Shown piece after piece: positions 9,582 through 20,594 of a stretch of DNA of 64,000 nt; the first letter of the stretch is position 1; each line of letters begins with the position of its first letter. Below the pieces are notes generated by a model that saw only the letters and a program-made list of their open reading frames with translations, had not been told where the DNA came from and did no database searches. Source of the stretch: Gluconobacter cadivus (GTDB lineage: Bacteria; Pseudomonadota; Alphaproteobacteria; Acetobacterales; Acetobacteraceae); NCBI RefSeq assembly GCF_015244745.1, contig NZ_JABCQI010000012.1, forward strand, positions 1 through 64,000, read 5' to 3'. The translations under genes and the position numbers were made by a program.

Positions 9582-10502
9582 TTACCAGCTGAACGTTTTG
9601 GCTTTCGTCGCGTCGATCAGTTCGACATCGACTGGCAGAACCTTCGGCACTTCCGCACCCCATTTCTTTGCGAGCGCGAGCGCGAGTGCCAGACGGATTT
9701 CCTGCCGGGGGAACTGCGCCGCCGTGGCAATGAAATGGGACCCGGGCTTGCTGATGGCCTTCATGGCTTCCGGATTGCCATCAACGCTAACCAGCTTCAC
9801 GTCCGCTCCATTGGATTCGATGGCTGACAGCACGCCGAGGGACCCATTGTCATTGACGCTGAAAATTCCCTTCAGATCCGGGTTGGCCTGAAGCATGTTC
9901 TCCGCTACCGTCAGGGCCTGATCACGCTCCTGCTTGCCGTTCTGGACACTGATAATCTTGATGTCAGAATGCTTGGCAATAGCGTCCCTGCAGCCTTTGA
10001 CACGCTCCAGAATTGGCACGACCGGAATGCCGTCAATAATGCCGATATTGCCGGTCTTGATCGTCATGGCGAGATACTCGCAGGCCTTGAAGCCAGCATC
10101 GTAATTCTTGGAACCGACAAAGGCATCCAGCGGACCGCCAGCCTGAGCATCCACCGAGACAATCGGGATATTCTTGTCATGAACGGTCTTTACGACGGAC
10201 GTAACGCCCACGGTATCGGTCGGGTTAATGATGATGATCTGTGCGCCCTGTTGGATCATGTCCTCAATGTCACTCACCTGCTTGGAAACATCATGATGCG
10301 CATCACTGATGATGACATTGGCCCCGATCGTTGCAGCGGCTTCCTGCAAGGCGTCTTTCATGGTGACGAAGTACGGGTTGTTCATTTCCTGAAAAGAAAC
10401 ACCAATTTTTAGCGGTGTCCCAGCAGCGGCAGCCGGCTGTGACAGGGCCGTCCCGCCAAGAGCGAGAGACAGAATGGTCAGCGGAAGCGTCTTGATCTTC
10501 AT
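9582..10502 (-). CDS. Periplasmic sugar/polyol-binding protein
   Basis: Ribose-binding-protein-like solute receptor of 306 residues (Peripla_BP_4 family). A signal peptide of about 26 residues ends in QPAAAAG. The mature part opens with [15 protein letters not shown] and contains [17 protein letters not shown] and [10 protein letters not shown], all typical of RbsB-like proteins. It delivers the ligand to the permease and ATPase encoded downstream. The flanking genes point to a pentitol ligand. It lies 99 bases downstream of the SDR gene, a gap large enough for a processing site or an extra promoter that could raise binding-protein expression. Confidence 0.9.
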   Translation of the reverse strand: MKIKTLPLTILSLALGGTALSQPAAAAGTPLKIGVSFQEMNNPYFVTMKDALQEAAATIGANVIISDAHHDVSKQVSDIEDMIQQGAQIIIINPTDTVGVTSVVKTVHDKNIPIVSVDAQAGGPLDAFVGSKNYDAGFKACEYLAMTIKTGNIGIIDGIPVVPILERVKGCRDAIAKHSDIKIISVQNGKQERDQALTVAENMLQANPDLKGIFSVNDNGSLGVLSAIESNGADVKLVSVDGNPEAMKAISKPGSHFIATAAQFPRQEIRLALALALAKKWGAEVPKVLPVDVELIDATKAKTFSW

Positions 10503-10601
10503 GTTACACCTGTTGATCTGCGTGAATTGTGCAGGTCATTTCCTGCACGAGGCCTTGTCAAAGCCGTAAAATTACCTGTCTCTACTTGAGAACGCGGCGA
10601 C

Positions 10602-11372
10602 CTAAAGGGCCGTATATCCGCCATCGACAAATATTTCCTGTCCGTTGACCATGTTCGACGCATCGGAGGCGAGATACAGAACTGTATCCGCGACATCTTC
10701 CGGTGTTGCGACACGACCAGCGGGGATTTTTTCCAGCAGCTTTTCCAGCTTGTTGCCGACGCTCCAGACGCGTTCACCCATAGGCGTCCAGACGACTGTG
10801 GGGCAGATGGCATTGGCCTGGATGTTGTGAGCGGCCCACTCCGCCGTCATGACCTTGGTAAGACCATTCAAACCGGCTTTTGAGGCGACGTAAGCACCAT
10901 GGTCGATCAGCGCGACAGAACTGGCCTGGGAACTGATGTTGATGATCTTCCCACGTTTGCGTTCGATCATGCCTGGCGCAAACGCACGGGCGAGAAGCCA
11001 GGGTGCACGCAGATTGATGGCCTGCACGGTGTCCCACTCCTCGACGGTCTGTTCCACCAGAGGGCGGGGGAAACTGACGCCAGCATTGTTGACGACAATA
11101 TCCACACCACCCCACGCAGCCCTCACCATCTGGACTACGGTATCAGGGGCAATCGGATCCCTAAGATCCGCAACAACCGTAAGGCAGCGACGACCATGCC
11201 CTTCCACGATCCGGCGTGTTTGAGCCATATCAGCTTCAGAGCGTGCAACGGCGATAATATCGGCCCCGGCAGCACTCAGAACCTCGCAGATCGTGACGCC
11301 AAGCCCGCGGGACGCACCGGTGACAAGCGCTTTGCGACCATCGAGGGAAAATCGTTGTGGAAGTGTTGGCAT
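10602..11372 (-). CDS. SDR-family polyol/ketose oxidoreductase
   Basis: Short-chain dehydrogenase of 256 residues. It has TGASRGLG (residues 17-24), the adenine-pocket D in VVADLRDP, NNAGVSF, catalytic S in NISSQAS and YVASKAG. The closing VNGQEIFVDGGY is typical of classical SDRs. The NAICPTVVWTPMGERVW segment recalls L-xylulose reductase or threitol/arabitol-type dehydrogenases; I cannot decide between them. Its place between the AraC regulator and the binding protein in the pentitol operon supports a role in interconverting a pentitol and a pentulose. It starts 20 bases after the AraC gene ends. Confidence 0.75.
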   Translation of the reverse strand: MPTLPQRFSLDGRKALVTGASRGLGVTICEVLSAAGADIIAVARSEADMAQTRRIVEGHGRRCLTVVADLRDPIAPDTVVQMVRAAWGGVDIVVNNAGVSFPRPLVEQTVEEWDTVQAINLRAPWLLARAFAPGMIERKRGKIINISSQASSVALIDHGAYVASKAGLNGLTKVMTAEWAAHNIQANAICPTVVWTPMGERVWSVGNKLEKLLEKIPAGRVATPEDVADTVLYLASDASNMVNGQEIFVDGGYTAL

Positions 11373-11392
11373 GGTCTGTTTTCCCCTGTCGA

Positions 11393-12406
11393 TCAGTTCA
11401 AAAAATCTGCGGCGCCTGTCGGCGAAAAGGCCGTCATTTCGCGGGCCTGACGCCGGTATTCGCGTGGAGTGCAGCCCCGCAGACGCAGGAAAATACGGTT
11501 GAAATTGGAAAGGTTGTTAAAGCCGGAAGCCGCACCGATTTCGGTGATTGAAAGCCTGGAACTGGCCAGCAGATGGCACGCATGACACACCCGCAACCGA
11601 TGCAGGAAAGACATAAACGTATCTCCTGTTGCGGCCCGGAACTGGCGCGAGAATGTTGAGGCACAAAGTCCCAGATTCTGTGCCAGATGGTCGTGGCGAA
11701 TTTCGGACGGGTCCATGGCCATGAGGGATGTGATGACGCCGCTCATGCGCTGCATTTCCGGACTATCGAGCCCCTTGCTCTCACCTTTGAGCGACAGTGT
11801 TCTGAAAGGTGCAGACGTCAATGTGGCAAGAAGATCCAGACAGGCAGTCAACCTCCCAGAACCTTGGAAAGTGCCAATCGCCTCAAGCTTCTCTCCCAGA
11901 CCAAGTGCTTCTGGGCCGGTGAACTCGACACCAAGAGCGGATGCCTGAAGCAGATTTCTCAGTCCACCCAGTTCCGGGCAAAGCGTTATCAGACAGTCAA
12001 TCCATTTAGCGCTAAACTGAAGGACGATATCGCGTCCTGTGAGCACTTCACCCGGCTTTAAAGGACTGAACCACCCATGCGGCAGATCCGGCCCGACCAG
12101 AACAAGCTGGCGTGGTCCAAAACTCCCGATATGGTCTCCGATGATCGCACGACCTTCGCTCTGTGTGATCAGGTGCAGTTCGTATTCCGGATGATGGTTC
12201 CAACGGGCCAGCGGGCCGGGATAGTCATGCTGATGCCAGCGAAAACTGGTGTTAGGGTCCGCATGGATCATCTCGTAAACAGGACGCGTATTTCCTTCAC
12301 TGACAGGCGGTTTTATTGTCAGGGAACTGATCGTTCCAAGCGCTGATACACGGCTGGAAATCGGAGCAAACGACCTCTGTCTGGATAATTTCTGTGTTAC
12401 GGACAT
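11393..12406 (-). CDS. AraC-family transcriptional regulator
   Basis: Regulator of 337 residues. The N-terminal half is a cupin-like ligand-binding domain (HQHDYPGPLARWNHHPEYELH, then IGSFGPRQLVLVGPDLPH). The C-terminal 100 residues form the double helix-turn-helix of the AraC/XylS family (LGLCASTFSRQFRAATG and the second helix set ITEIGAASGFNNLSNFNR, then PREYR). It lies inside the pentitol operon between the Zn dehydrogenase and an SDR, so it most likely senses the imported polyol and activates the operon. It is autogenously placed. Whether it binds the TGTTA-N4-TAACA palindromes upstream is untested; such fully symmetric sites are not typical for AraC proteins. Confidence 0.88.
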   Translation of the reverse strand: MSVTQKLSRQRSFAPISSRVSALGTISSLTIKPPVSEGNTRPVYEMIHADPNTSFRWHQHDYPGPLARWNHHPEYELHLITQSEGRAIIGDHIGSFGPRQLVLVGPDLPHGWFSPLKPGEVLTGRDIVLQFSAKWIDCLITLCPELGGLRNLLQASALGVEFTGPEALGLGEKLEAIGTFQGSGRLTACLDLLATLTSAPFRTLSLKGESKGLDSPEMQRMSGVITSLMAMDPSEIRHDHLAQNLGLCASTFSRQFRAATGDTFMSFLHRLRVCHACHLLASSRLSITEIGAASGFNNLSNFNRIFLRLRGCTPREYRRQAREMTAFSPTGAADFLN

Positions 12407-12420
12407 GATGGCACCGCTTC

Positions 12421-13458
12421 TCAGAGAGCAATCTGGAGTTTGACGTCGCTTGGTCGAGCCTCGGCAGCCCGCTCAAACGCGGCAATCCCCTGATCGAAAG
12501 GGAATGTTTCCGACACAAGCGGTTTGAGATTGATCTTTCCCGCACTGATGAGCCGAATGGCACGCTCATAAACATTCGCGTAGCGGAACACCGTTTCCAT
12601 ACGGATTTCCTTGGCCTGCGCCGCTACGATGTCAAACGGAACCTTCTGCAGAGGCATACCGACGAAGACAATGCTTCCGCCAGGCCGCACACATGCCAGA
12701 GCATCGTCATAAGCGCCGGCAAACCCGCTCGCTTCGAAAACAACATCCACGCCCCAGTCAGATCCACAGATGGCATCCACAACATCACGCGGCTTTTCGT
12801 CACGAACGTTGATGGGCCTGATACCGTCATACTGTCCGGCAATAGCAAGCTTGGCGGGTGCCAGATCCGTGACGAAAACCTGCCCCGCCCCGGAGGCAAG
12901 TGCGGCCAATGCGGTCATGATCCCGATAGGGCCACACCCGGTCACAAGACAGATATCACCAGGCTTGATGGCAGCCTTGACCGAAGCCTGTACGCCAACT
13001 GCAAGCGGTTCGATCATCGCACCTTCAGCGAAACTCACATTGTCCGGCAGTTTGAAGGTGAAGGCGGCTGGATGAACGACGGAATGCGTCAGACAGCCGT
13101 GAACGGGCGGCGTCGCCCAGAAGCGGACGGCGGGATCTACGTTGTACTGGCCCATCAGCGTTGCGCGGGACTGTGGGTCTGGAATGCCGGGCTCCATGCA
13201 TACCCGGTCACCAACTTTCAGCGATCTGACATGGCTTCCGACTTCCGTTATCGTCCCAGAAGCCTCATGTCCCAGCACCATGGGTTCACGAACAACGAAG
13301 GGTCCGATGGCGCCATGTGTATAGTAATGCACATCGCTGCCGCAGATACCGACCGTATGAATGGCAATCCGGACGTCATTTGCGCCAAGTTCCGATGGAA
13401 GGTGAATCTCGCGCAGGGAGAGTTCACCTTTCTTTTCGAGCACCAGTGCCTGAGCCAT
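12421..13458 (-). CDS. Zinc-dependent polyol dehydrogenase (xylitol/sorbitol type)
   Basis: Medium-chain NAD-dependent dehydrogenase of 345 residues that oxidises a polyol to a ketose. Zn ligands are visible in [13 protein letters not shown] and GHEASGT, and the nucleotide fold motif is GCGPIGIM. The pattern HYYTHGAIG followed by RVCMEPGIP and [11 protein letters not shown] is the xylitol dehydrogenase / L-iditol 2-dehydrogenase type. A structural-zinc cysteine set of the Cys4 kind is absent between residues 90 and 120, as in some members of this branch. The ATG at 13458 is chosen over an upstream frame start at 13482 because conservation begins at [13 protein letters not shown]. It is the first gene of the pentitol operon, with AraC 14 bases downstream. 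Confidence 0.87.
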   Translation of the reverse strand: MAQALVLEKKGELSLREIHLPSELGANDVRIAIHTVGICGSDVHYYTHGAIGPFVVREPMVLGHEASGTITEVGSHVRSLKVGDRVCMEPGIPDPQSRATLMGQYNVDPAVRFWATPPVHGCLTHSVVHPAAFTFKLPDNVSFAEGAMIEPLAVGVQASVKAAIKPGDICLVTGCGPIGIMTALAALASGAGQVFVTDLAPAKLAIAGQYDGIRPINVRDEKPRDVVDAICGSDWGVDVVFEASGFAGAYDDALACVRPGGSIVFVGMPLQKVPFDIVAAQAKEIRMETVFRYANVYERAIRLISAGKINLKPLVSETFPFDQGIAAFERAAEARPSDVKLQIAL

Positions 13459-13517
13459 ACCCAACCGTCTCCTGCCACACATTCCAACATCAAATGTGAT
13501 TAAGAGCAGGAATTATA

Positions 13518-13531
13518 TGTTATATATAACA
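13518..13531. promoter_or_regulatory. Perfect 14-base palindrome upstream of the pentitol operon
   Basis: TGTTATATATAACA is fully self-complementary and lies about 60 bases upstream of the Zn dehydrogenase start. A near copy is at 13702-13715. The pair looks like operator sites for a dimeric regulator; which protein binds is unknown. Confidence 0.55.
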
Positions 13532-13701
13532 ACGTATAGGGTATTTTTTCCTAAAAAGTGATACTTTTTTGATTGGGATAATTACGAAGGTTAGATCCCC
13601 CATCACCAAAATATTTTATAAGATATTGATATAATTATATTTTATTGAAAATTTTATATAGAAATCAGCGGATATGCCTCTCTGTAGATTGGAATTTTTC
13701 A

Positions 13702-13715
13702 TGTTATAGGTAACA
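13702..13715. promoter_or_regulatory. Second TGTTA-N4-TAACA palindrome
   Basis: TGTTATAGGTAACA shares both five-base arms with the site at 13518-13531 and differs only in the spacer. It lies about 244 bases upstream of the Zn dehydrogenase start and 60 bases past the lactonase stop. The rest of the 13483-13775 gap is A+T-rich with no coding frame. Confidence 0.45.
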
Positions 13716-13775
13716 GAAATATGAGGTCTGGGATGCTCCAAAAGCTTCCGATAAAAGGCTCAATCAGTGGCTCGT

Positions 13776-14750
13776 TCAGTGCCGCATTGAGCATTTTATA
13801 AATGACCCGATATTCACATACACGGCATAAAGACTGTGTGACGCAGCCATAAAAAGGCGGTTACGGCGCTGGCCGCCAAAACACAGATTGGCACACCGCT
13901 CGGGCAGCGGAAGAAAAGCCCGGGCTTCGCCGTTCTTTCCAAAGACCTTGACGCCATTTCCATCAGATCCGCCCCACCCACACCAGAGATTTCCAGCGTC
14001 ATCACAGCGCAGGCCATCACCCAGCCCCTGCTCAGCATCGATCAGAATATGGCGTTCAGTTACCCGATCCCTGCTCTCATTCAACTGACACGCCCAGATC
14101 AGATTTGGGGAGGCTCCAGTATCGATCACATAGAGAATGCTGCCATCGGGTGAAAATGCCAGTCCGTTGGGGTTGAGAAATCCATCGTCAATGCACTCAA
14201 GCCCTCCCCTTACCCCGACCCGGTAAAGGGATGTCGGCAGTTCCTGCTCTCCCCGCCCTCCCCCTTCATAGGCGGATTTGAGCCCATAATCCGGGTCGGT
14301 GAACCAGATGGCACCATCTGCGGCAACCACCACATCATTCGGAGAATTAAGCTGGCACCCGCTGAATCTATCAGCAATGACGGTCATCGTGCCGTCAGGC
14401 TCTGTCCGCGTAACGCGTCGGGACTCATGCTCGCAGGTGATCAGTCGCCCTACAAGGTCGCGGGTATTGCCATTGGCAAAGCCAGAGGGGCCGCGAAACA
14501 CCGAAACCTGCCCGGTCTCTTCCGTCCAGCGCAGGATGCGATTGTTGGGAATATCACTCCATAGCAGGAAGCGCCCGTCTCCAAACCAGACAGGCCCTTC
14601 CCCCCATGCCATTCCTGTTGCAAGACGTTCCGTATCAGAGTTCGGCAAAAAGCAATCGAACGTCGGATCGTACAGAACAGGCGCATAGTCCACGCGCGCG
14701 AGATAGTCTTTCTGAGCGGGAACCACTCCCGGAAACAGTGACGTATTCAT
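13776..14750 (-). CDS. SMP-30/gluconolactonase-family sugar lactonase
   Basis: Lactone hydrolase of 324 residues in the SMP-30/LRE six-bladed beta-propeller family. The metal-binding residues are in GEGPVWFG (E), LNSPNDVVVA (N) and AFSPDGSILYVID (D). In this operon it should open the sugar lactone (D-galactono- or a related lactone) made by the sugar 1-dehydrogenase, giving the aldonate that DgoD dehydrates. The start ATG overlaps the MFS stop by 4 bases. The last dozen residues (VNIGSFIKCSMRH) go beyond the usual family end, so the original stop may have been lost by a small 3' change. It is the last gene of the operon. Confidence 0.87.
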   Translation of the reverse strand: MNTSLFPGVVPAQKDYLARVDYAPVLYDPTFDCFLPNSDTERLATGMAWGEGPVWFGDGRFLLWSDIPNNRILRWTEETGQVSVFRGPSGFANGNTRDLVGRLITCEHESRRVTRTEPDGTMTVIADRFSGCQLNSPNDVVVAADGAIWFTDPDYGLKSAYEGGGRGEQELPTSLYRVGVRGGLECIDDGFLNPNGLAFSPDGSILYVIDTGASPNLIWACQLNESRDRVTERHILIDAEQGLGDGLRCDDAGNLWCGWGGSDGNGVKVFGKNGEARAFLPLPERCANLCFGGQRRNRLFMAASHSLYAVYVNIGSFIKCSMRH

Positions 14751-16024
14751 CCGACCACATGCTCCTCTTCGCCTTCCATCTTTGCGCCAGGAAGAACCGC
14801 AGGCCGATAGGCCACAATACTCGCCACCAGAACCGTACCAACCAGAACACTTCCGATAATGGCGGCAGGCAACCCGTAGATCACCCCCAGCATTGGCACC
14901 AGAAAGCCTGCCACACCCTGCCCCAAAGCCGCGACTGCGTAGCTTGTGCCCATCCCGAGCGACCGCGTCTCGGAAGGGAAGCGCTGTGACAGATAATGCG
15001 GGACAAGAGCGAAAATGCTGTTTCCAAACATGCCGACGCCAAACGCTCCAGCCAGCATGACCGTCATGTTATGTGCCGAAATAAACGGCCAGATCCCAAG
15101 TGCCGTCAGAGCGAAATACAGCATGAACACCATTCGGTCTCCCAAGCGGGATGCCAGAACTCCGCACAGCGGTTTCCCCAGCAGGGAGCCGATGCAGTAC
15201 GCCGCGATGAACGGAAAAACATCAGCCGGAGACATATGACGGTCTGAGCGCAGGAATGTCGGATAAAAGCTGTACATCGCAGCATTCTGGAACTGAACAA
15301 AGGCCATGAAAATCAGAGCCTGAAGCGCTGCTCCATCAAGACGGAAACCAAACTTCCGCCGCTGGACCTGTTGCTTCGGCATGGACTGGAGCTTGAGCCA
15401 GACCGGGCTTTCCGGCACGCCCCGACGAATGAAAATCGCCAGAAGTGCGGGTATGACCCCGATCAGAAACAGCGCCCTCCATCCCCAGATCGGGAGAATG
15501 ATGGCCTGCGCCGCTGCAGCAGCGAAAAAGCCGCATTCATATCCCGACATCATCAGCGACGACGCCAGAGAACGCGCACGCGGCGGCACACTTTCCATGA
15601 GAAGGGCTGCAGAAGCAGTCCATTCGCCTCCAAAGCCGATCCCGAACATGAACTGAACCACCAGCATGGCCAGATACGTCCATGTCATGGCCGTTGCGCC
15701 GGAAAAGACCGCAAACCAGATCACACCGATCATAAAGGTCAGCTTGCGACCATACCGGTCCGACAGCCAGCCCCAGCCGGTATTGCCCACCACACGCCCG
15801 ACACTCTGGGCTGTAATGATAATTCCCATAGCCGTCAGGCTGACACCCAGATCCTTTCCGATATCCGGCAGGCAGAGCAGAAGCGCCACCTGATCGAAGG
15901 CATCAAGAAACCAGCCCAGAAACGCCGCCAGCGTGACCCGCCAGTATGGACGCAGTAGCTGGAACGCACTCACGTTCTGATCGGACGCCGAAACGGGCTG
16001 GGACAGAATGTGCTCATGAGACAC
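14747..16024 (-). CDS. MFS transporter, sialate/lactate-type (SHS-like)
   Basis: Inner-membrane symporter of about 425 residues with 12 predicted spans. The family motifs are GWFLDAFDQ in TM1 and the loop sequence GWLSDRYGRK between TM2 and TM3; GIGFGGEWTA is typical of the NanT/JEN-like branch. In a galactonate operon it most likely imports a sugar acid or sugar. I chose the GTG at 16024 (reading VSHEHILSQ) because AGAGGA lies 8 bases upstream. An ATG at 16069 would add 15 residues without homology and overlaps nothing useful. The stop overlaps the lactonase start (ATGA). Confidence 0.85.
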   Translation of the reverse strand: MSHEHILSQPVSASDQNVSAFQLLRPYWRVTLAAFLGWFLDAFDQVALLLCLPDIGKDLGVSLTAMGIIITAQSVGRVVGNTGWGWLSDRYGRKLTFMIGVIWFAVFSGATAMTWTYLAMLVVQFMFGIGFGGEWTASAALLMESVPPRARSLASSLMMSGYECGFFAAAAAQAIILPIWGWRALFLIGVIPALLAIFIRRGVPESPVWLKLQSMPKQQVQRRKFGFRLDGAALQALIFMAFVQFQNAAMYSFYPTFLRSDRHMSPADVFPFIAAYCIGSLLGKPLCGVLASRLGDRMVFMLYFALTALGIWPFISAHNMTVMLAGAFGVGMFGNSIFALVPHYLSQRFPSETRSLGMGTSYAVAALGQGVAGFLVPMLGVIYGLPAAIIGSVLVGTVLVASIVAYRPAVLPGAKMEGEEEHVVG

Positions 16025-16111
16025 GATATTGGTCCTCTTTCGAAACATGCCGGCCTGTCGGCCGCACATTCTGTGTGTTCAAAAAAACGAAAAACGCAGA
16101 TGCGAACAGGC

Positions 16112-18058
<1,947 letters not shown>

Positions 18059-18093
18059 GATGATGTCCTGTCGTGAATTCGGAAATGATGGAT

Positions 18094-18726
18094 TCAGTGG
18101 CTGGACGATGCGGGAAGCGCATCGATGAAGGCTCGGGCATTGGCCGCGATTGTGTGCGCGCTGTCGCCCTTGCGATACAGAGCCGACCCCAGTCCAAATC
18201 CTGCTGCGCCGACGCTGAAATATTCCTGCATCGTCTCAGGCCGGATGCCACCGACGGGAATAAAGGCCGTACCCGCGGGAAACACGCTTTTCCATGCGGC
18301 CAGAACATGAGGGCCAAGCTGTTCGGCAGGAAACATTTTTAGCGCATCCGCCCCGGCAGCCAGAGCCGCAAATCCCTCCGTAGGCGTACAAACTCCCGGC
18401 GTGCAGATCAGGCCATGAGCCTTGGCTTCCCGAATAACGGCGACGTCTGCATGTGGCATGACAATCAGCCTGCCATTATGACGCGCCACATCTCGCACCG
18501 CTTCCGGAGATGTGACGGTCCCGGCGCCAATCAAAGCCCGATCGCCAAATGTCTCCTGAAGCAGGGCAATACTGCGAAAAGGATCAGGCGAGTTGAGCGG
18601 GACTTCAATAATGGTGAAGCCCGCATCCACCAGAGCCTGCCCTGCCCCAAGCGCCTCTTCCGGACGGAGTCCGCGAAGGATGGCAATCAGGGGGCAGCGC
18701 TTCAAAGCATGAGTGAACATATTCAT
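18094..18726 (-). CDS. dgoA: 2-dehydro-3-deoxy-6-phosphogalactonate aldolase
   Basis: Class I aldolase of 210 residues (KDPG/KDPGal aldolase family) that splits KDPGal into pyruvate and glyceraldehyde 3-phosphate. Motifs are [13 protein letters not shown] (catalytic E), [19 protein letters not shown], the Schiff-base lysine in [11 protein letters not shown] and [10 protein letters not shown]. The RGLRPEEA and PLNSPDP forms are those of the galactonate enzyme rather than the gluconate (Eda) type. It overlaps dgoK by 4 bases, so the kinase and aldolase are coupled. Confidence 0.95.
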   Translation of the reverse strand: MNMFTHALKRCPLIAILRGLRPEEALGAGQALVDAGFTIIEVPLNSPDPFRSIALLQETFGDRALIGAGTVTSPEAVRDVARHNGRLIVMPHADVAVIREAKAHGLICTPGVCTPTEGFAALAAGADALKMFPAEQLGPHVLAAWKSVFPAGTAFIPVGGIRPETMQEYFSVGAAGFGLGSALYRKGDSAHTIAANARAFIDALPASSSH

Positions 18727-19700
18727 GCACCTACTCCTGAAAATGGCTGGGATCTGGCTCCATCCGGAACCAGTCCCGCCAGATGAGCAATTTTCATCAA
18801 TCCCGCTGGCGCTGTATTCCCGAGGACCTCGGGTTCAGGCTGACCCAGCAGACGAAAAGCCCTGAGATATCGCGCGCAAAGAGCATCATCGCCAACCAGA
18901 ACGGTTCTGTGCGACGCCCCTCTCTTGAGACGGGGGCCGGAATAAACCTCGTTCCCGATCAGCAGGCCCGACAGATAATCGGGCACGGCAGCAGGCGAGA
19001 GCCGCCCGGCCAGAACGCGGCTCCGTGCAGAAAACAGCAGGGATGAAACACTGTCTTCAGACGCCCCGGTTCGGACACCGTCTTCGAAAGCCATGATGGA
19101 TTCAGCATCAGACGGCCTTTCTGGAGCGCTAAACCTTCCGAGGATGCTGTGTGCCTTCAGCACAGCGTAGAGTTCGCCCGTCATGAACGTTCGAAACCCG
19201 ACGATCCGCCCCTGATGGATCTGTGCCCATTTCGAATGGGTGCCGGGAAGAACGATCGTCACGTCCTCAGCCAGATCAGGACGAAGGGCGAGAACACCCA
19301 GAATCTGCGTTTCCTCGCCGCGCATGACGTCGGGAACTACCCCATCATCCCGAATACCCGGAATGATCGAAAGCCCCCCCTGCCCTGTCTGAACCGGCTT
19401 GAGGGACGTCGCCAGTGCATCAGGAGCAACAGGACAGGAAAGATAGGGCGCTTCCGCCCATCCATTCGCACTGCCAACCATCCCGCAGGCGATTGCCGGG
19501 GGCAGAACGGGAAGACTCCATAAACCCAGAAGGGTTTGAAGAACCGCGGAAAATCCGCCTTCCGGCAGATTCAGAATTCCGTGTTTGCTTTGATACTCCT
19601 GCAGGATCTGACCGCTCTCCGTCATCAGCCAGGCCCGCAGAGAAGACGTCCCCCAGTCCAGCGCAAGGAGAGCCGGAAGTCCGGCGAAAGGCCCACTCAT
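18723..19700 (-). CDS. dgoK: 2-dehydro-3-deoxygalactonokinase
   Basis: Kinase of 325 residues that phosphorylates 2-keto-3-deoxygalactonate. The ATP/sugar motifs ALDWGTSSLRAWLM at the start, IACGMVGSANGW and VLPGTHSKWAQI are characteristic of DgoK (PF05035). It is coupled to the IclR regulator upstream (4-base overlap) and to dgoA downstream (4-base overlap). With dgoD and dgoA it makes a complete aldonate-to-triose route in the cytoplasm. Confidence 0.94.
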   Translation of the reverse strand: MSGPFAGLPALLALDWGTSSLRAWLMTESGQILQEYQSKHGILNLPEGGFSAVLQTLLGLWSLPVLPPAIACGMVGSANGWAEAPYLSCPVAPDALATSLKPVQTGQGGLSIIPGIRDDGVVPDVMRGEETQILGVLALRPDLAEDVTIVLPGTHSKWAQIHQGRIVGFRTFMTGELYAVLKAHSILGRFSAPERPSDAESIMAFEDGVRTGASEDSVSSLLFSARSRVLAGRLSPAAVPDYLSGLLIGNEVYSGPRLKRGASHRTVLVGDDALCARYLRAFRLLGQPEPEVLGNTAPAGLMKIAHLAGLVPDGARSQPFSGVGA

Positions 19701-20500
19701 ATGACGCCACCCTTCCAGCCAAGATGACGAGAAACCGTCTCGGCAGCTTTTTGCACCACCGGAACCAGCTCCGCCATCCGTTTGAGGGGAAGATAGGGCG
19801 TTGCACTGGCCACACTGATGGCCGCGACGATATCCCCTGTGACATCACGAACAGGCACAGCAACACAGTTGATGCCCAGTTCATTATCCTCAAGGTCAAA
19901 GACACAGCGGTTCGCACGGTAATGCCGCATCCGATCCAGCCAGCTTTTGAACTGAAGCGGATCAGCGCCGGAAACATCGTACAAATGCCTCCACGATGCC
20001 TCATCATCATCCATGATAAGGGCGCGCCCTACTCCCGTGAGCGCCAAAGGCATGCTCTGCCCGACGCGGGAGCGCATTTCCAACCCTCTCTGTCCGTCAA
20101 CCTTGTCAAGATACAGAACACGCTCTCCCATTCTGATCCCGAGATGGACCGTATCCTGTGTTGCAGCTCCGAGAGATTGAAGAACGGGACGCGCCAGAAC
20201 CAGAACTGGATGTTCCTGCCGGGCCAGTGCGCCCAGTTCAGCCACTTTAGGTCCAAGCTGATAAGCGCCCGAATGATCCTGAGAAAGCCAGTGCATCTGA
20301 ACGAGCGCTGACGCCAGCCGATGTGTCGTGCTGCGCGTACACCCCAGGCGATCAACCAGCGCATTCAGCGTATCGCATCCTTCACCGACAGCGCGTAGCA
20401 GGGACAGGCCCCGGCCCAAGGCCTGAGTACCTTCAGGCCACTCTGACGCTCCGTCAGGAGACATATCCACTCTGCTGCTGTTGCTATCGGATCTGGTCAT
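19697..20500 (-). CDS. IclR-family regulator of the galactonate operon
   Basis: Regulator of about 267 residues. The N-terminal winged helix is GRGLSLLRAVGEG to LGCTRSTTHRLASALVQ, followed by the IclR ligand-binding domain (DTVHLGIRMGERVLYLDKVDGQ, VGQSMPLALTGVGRALI, CVAVPVRDVTGDIVAAISVA). It is the first gene of the dgo operon and overlaps dgoK by 4 bases, so it is autogenously controlled. I favour the ATG at 20500; an earlier ATG at 20521 lies inside a perfect 17-base palindrome (20515-20531) that is a good candidate for this protein's own operator. The inducer is likely galactonate or a pathway intermediate; inferred from context only. Confidence 0.87.
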   Translation of the reverse strand: MTRSDSNSSRVDMSPDGASEWPEGTQALGRGLSLLRAVGEGCDTLNALVDRLGCTRSTTHRLASALVQMHWLSQDHSGAYQLGPKVAELGALARQEHPVLVLARPVLQSLGAATQDTVHLGIRMGERVLYLDKVDGQRGLEMRSRVGQSMPLALTGVGRALIMDDDEASWRHLYDVSGADPLQFKSWLDRMRHYRANRCVFDLEDNELGINCVAVPVRDVTGDIVAAISVASATPYLPLKRMAELVPVVQKAAETVSRHLGWKGGVI

Positions 20501-20514
20501 ACTTTCGCATATAC

Positions 20515-20531
20515 ATCCCATAATATGGGAT
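20515..20531. promoter_or_regulatory. 17-base palindrome before the dgo operon (candidate IclR operator)
   Basis: ATCCCATA-A-TATGGGAT has perfectly complementary 8-base arms around one base. It covers the start region of the iclR gene, where a repressor would block transcription of the whole operon. Confidence 0.55.
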
Positions 20532-20594
20532 TGAAACCATATATCGGACGATTCGAAACATTTTTATGTGATATTAGATGATTGTGTAACGACA

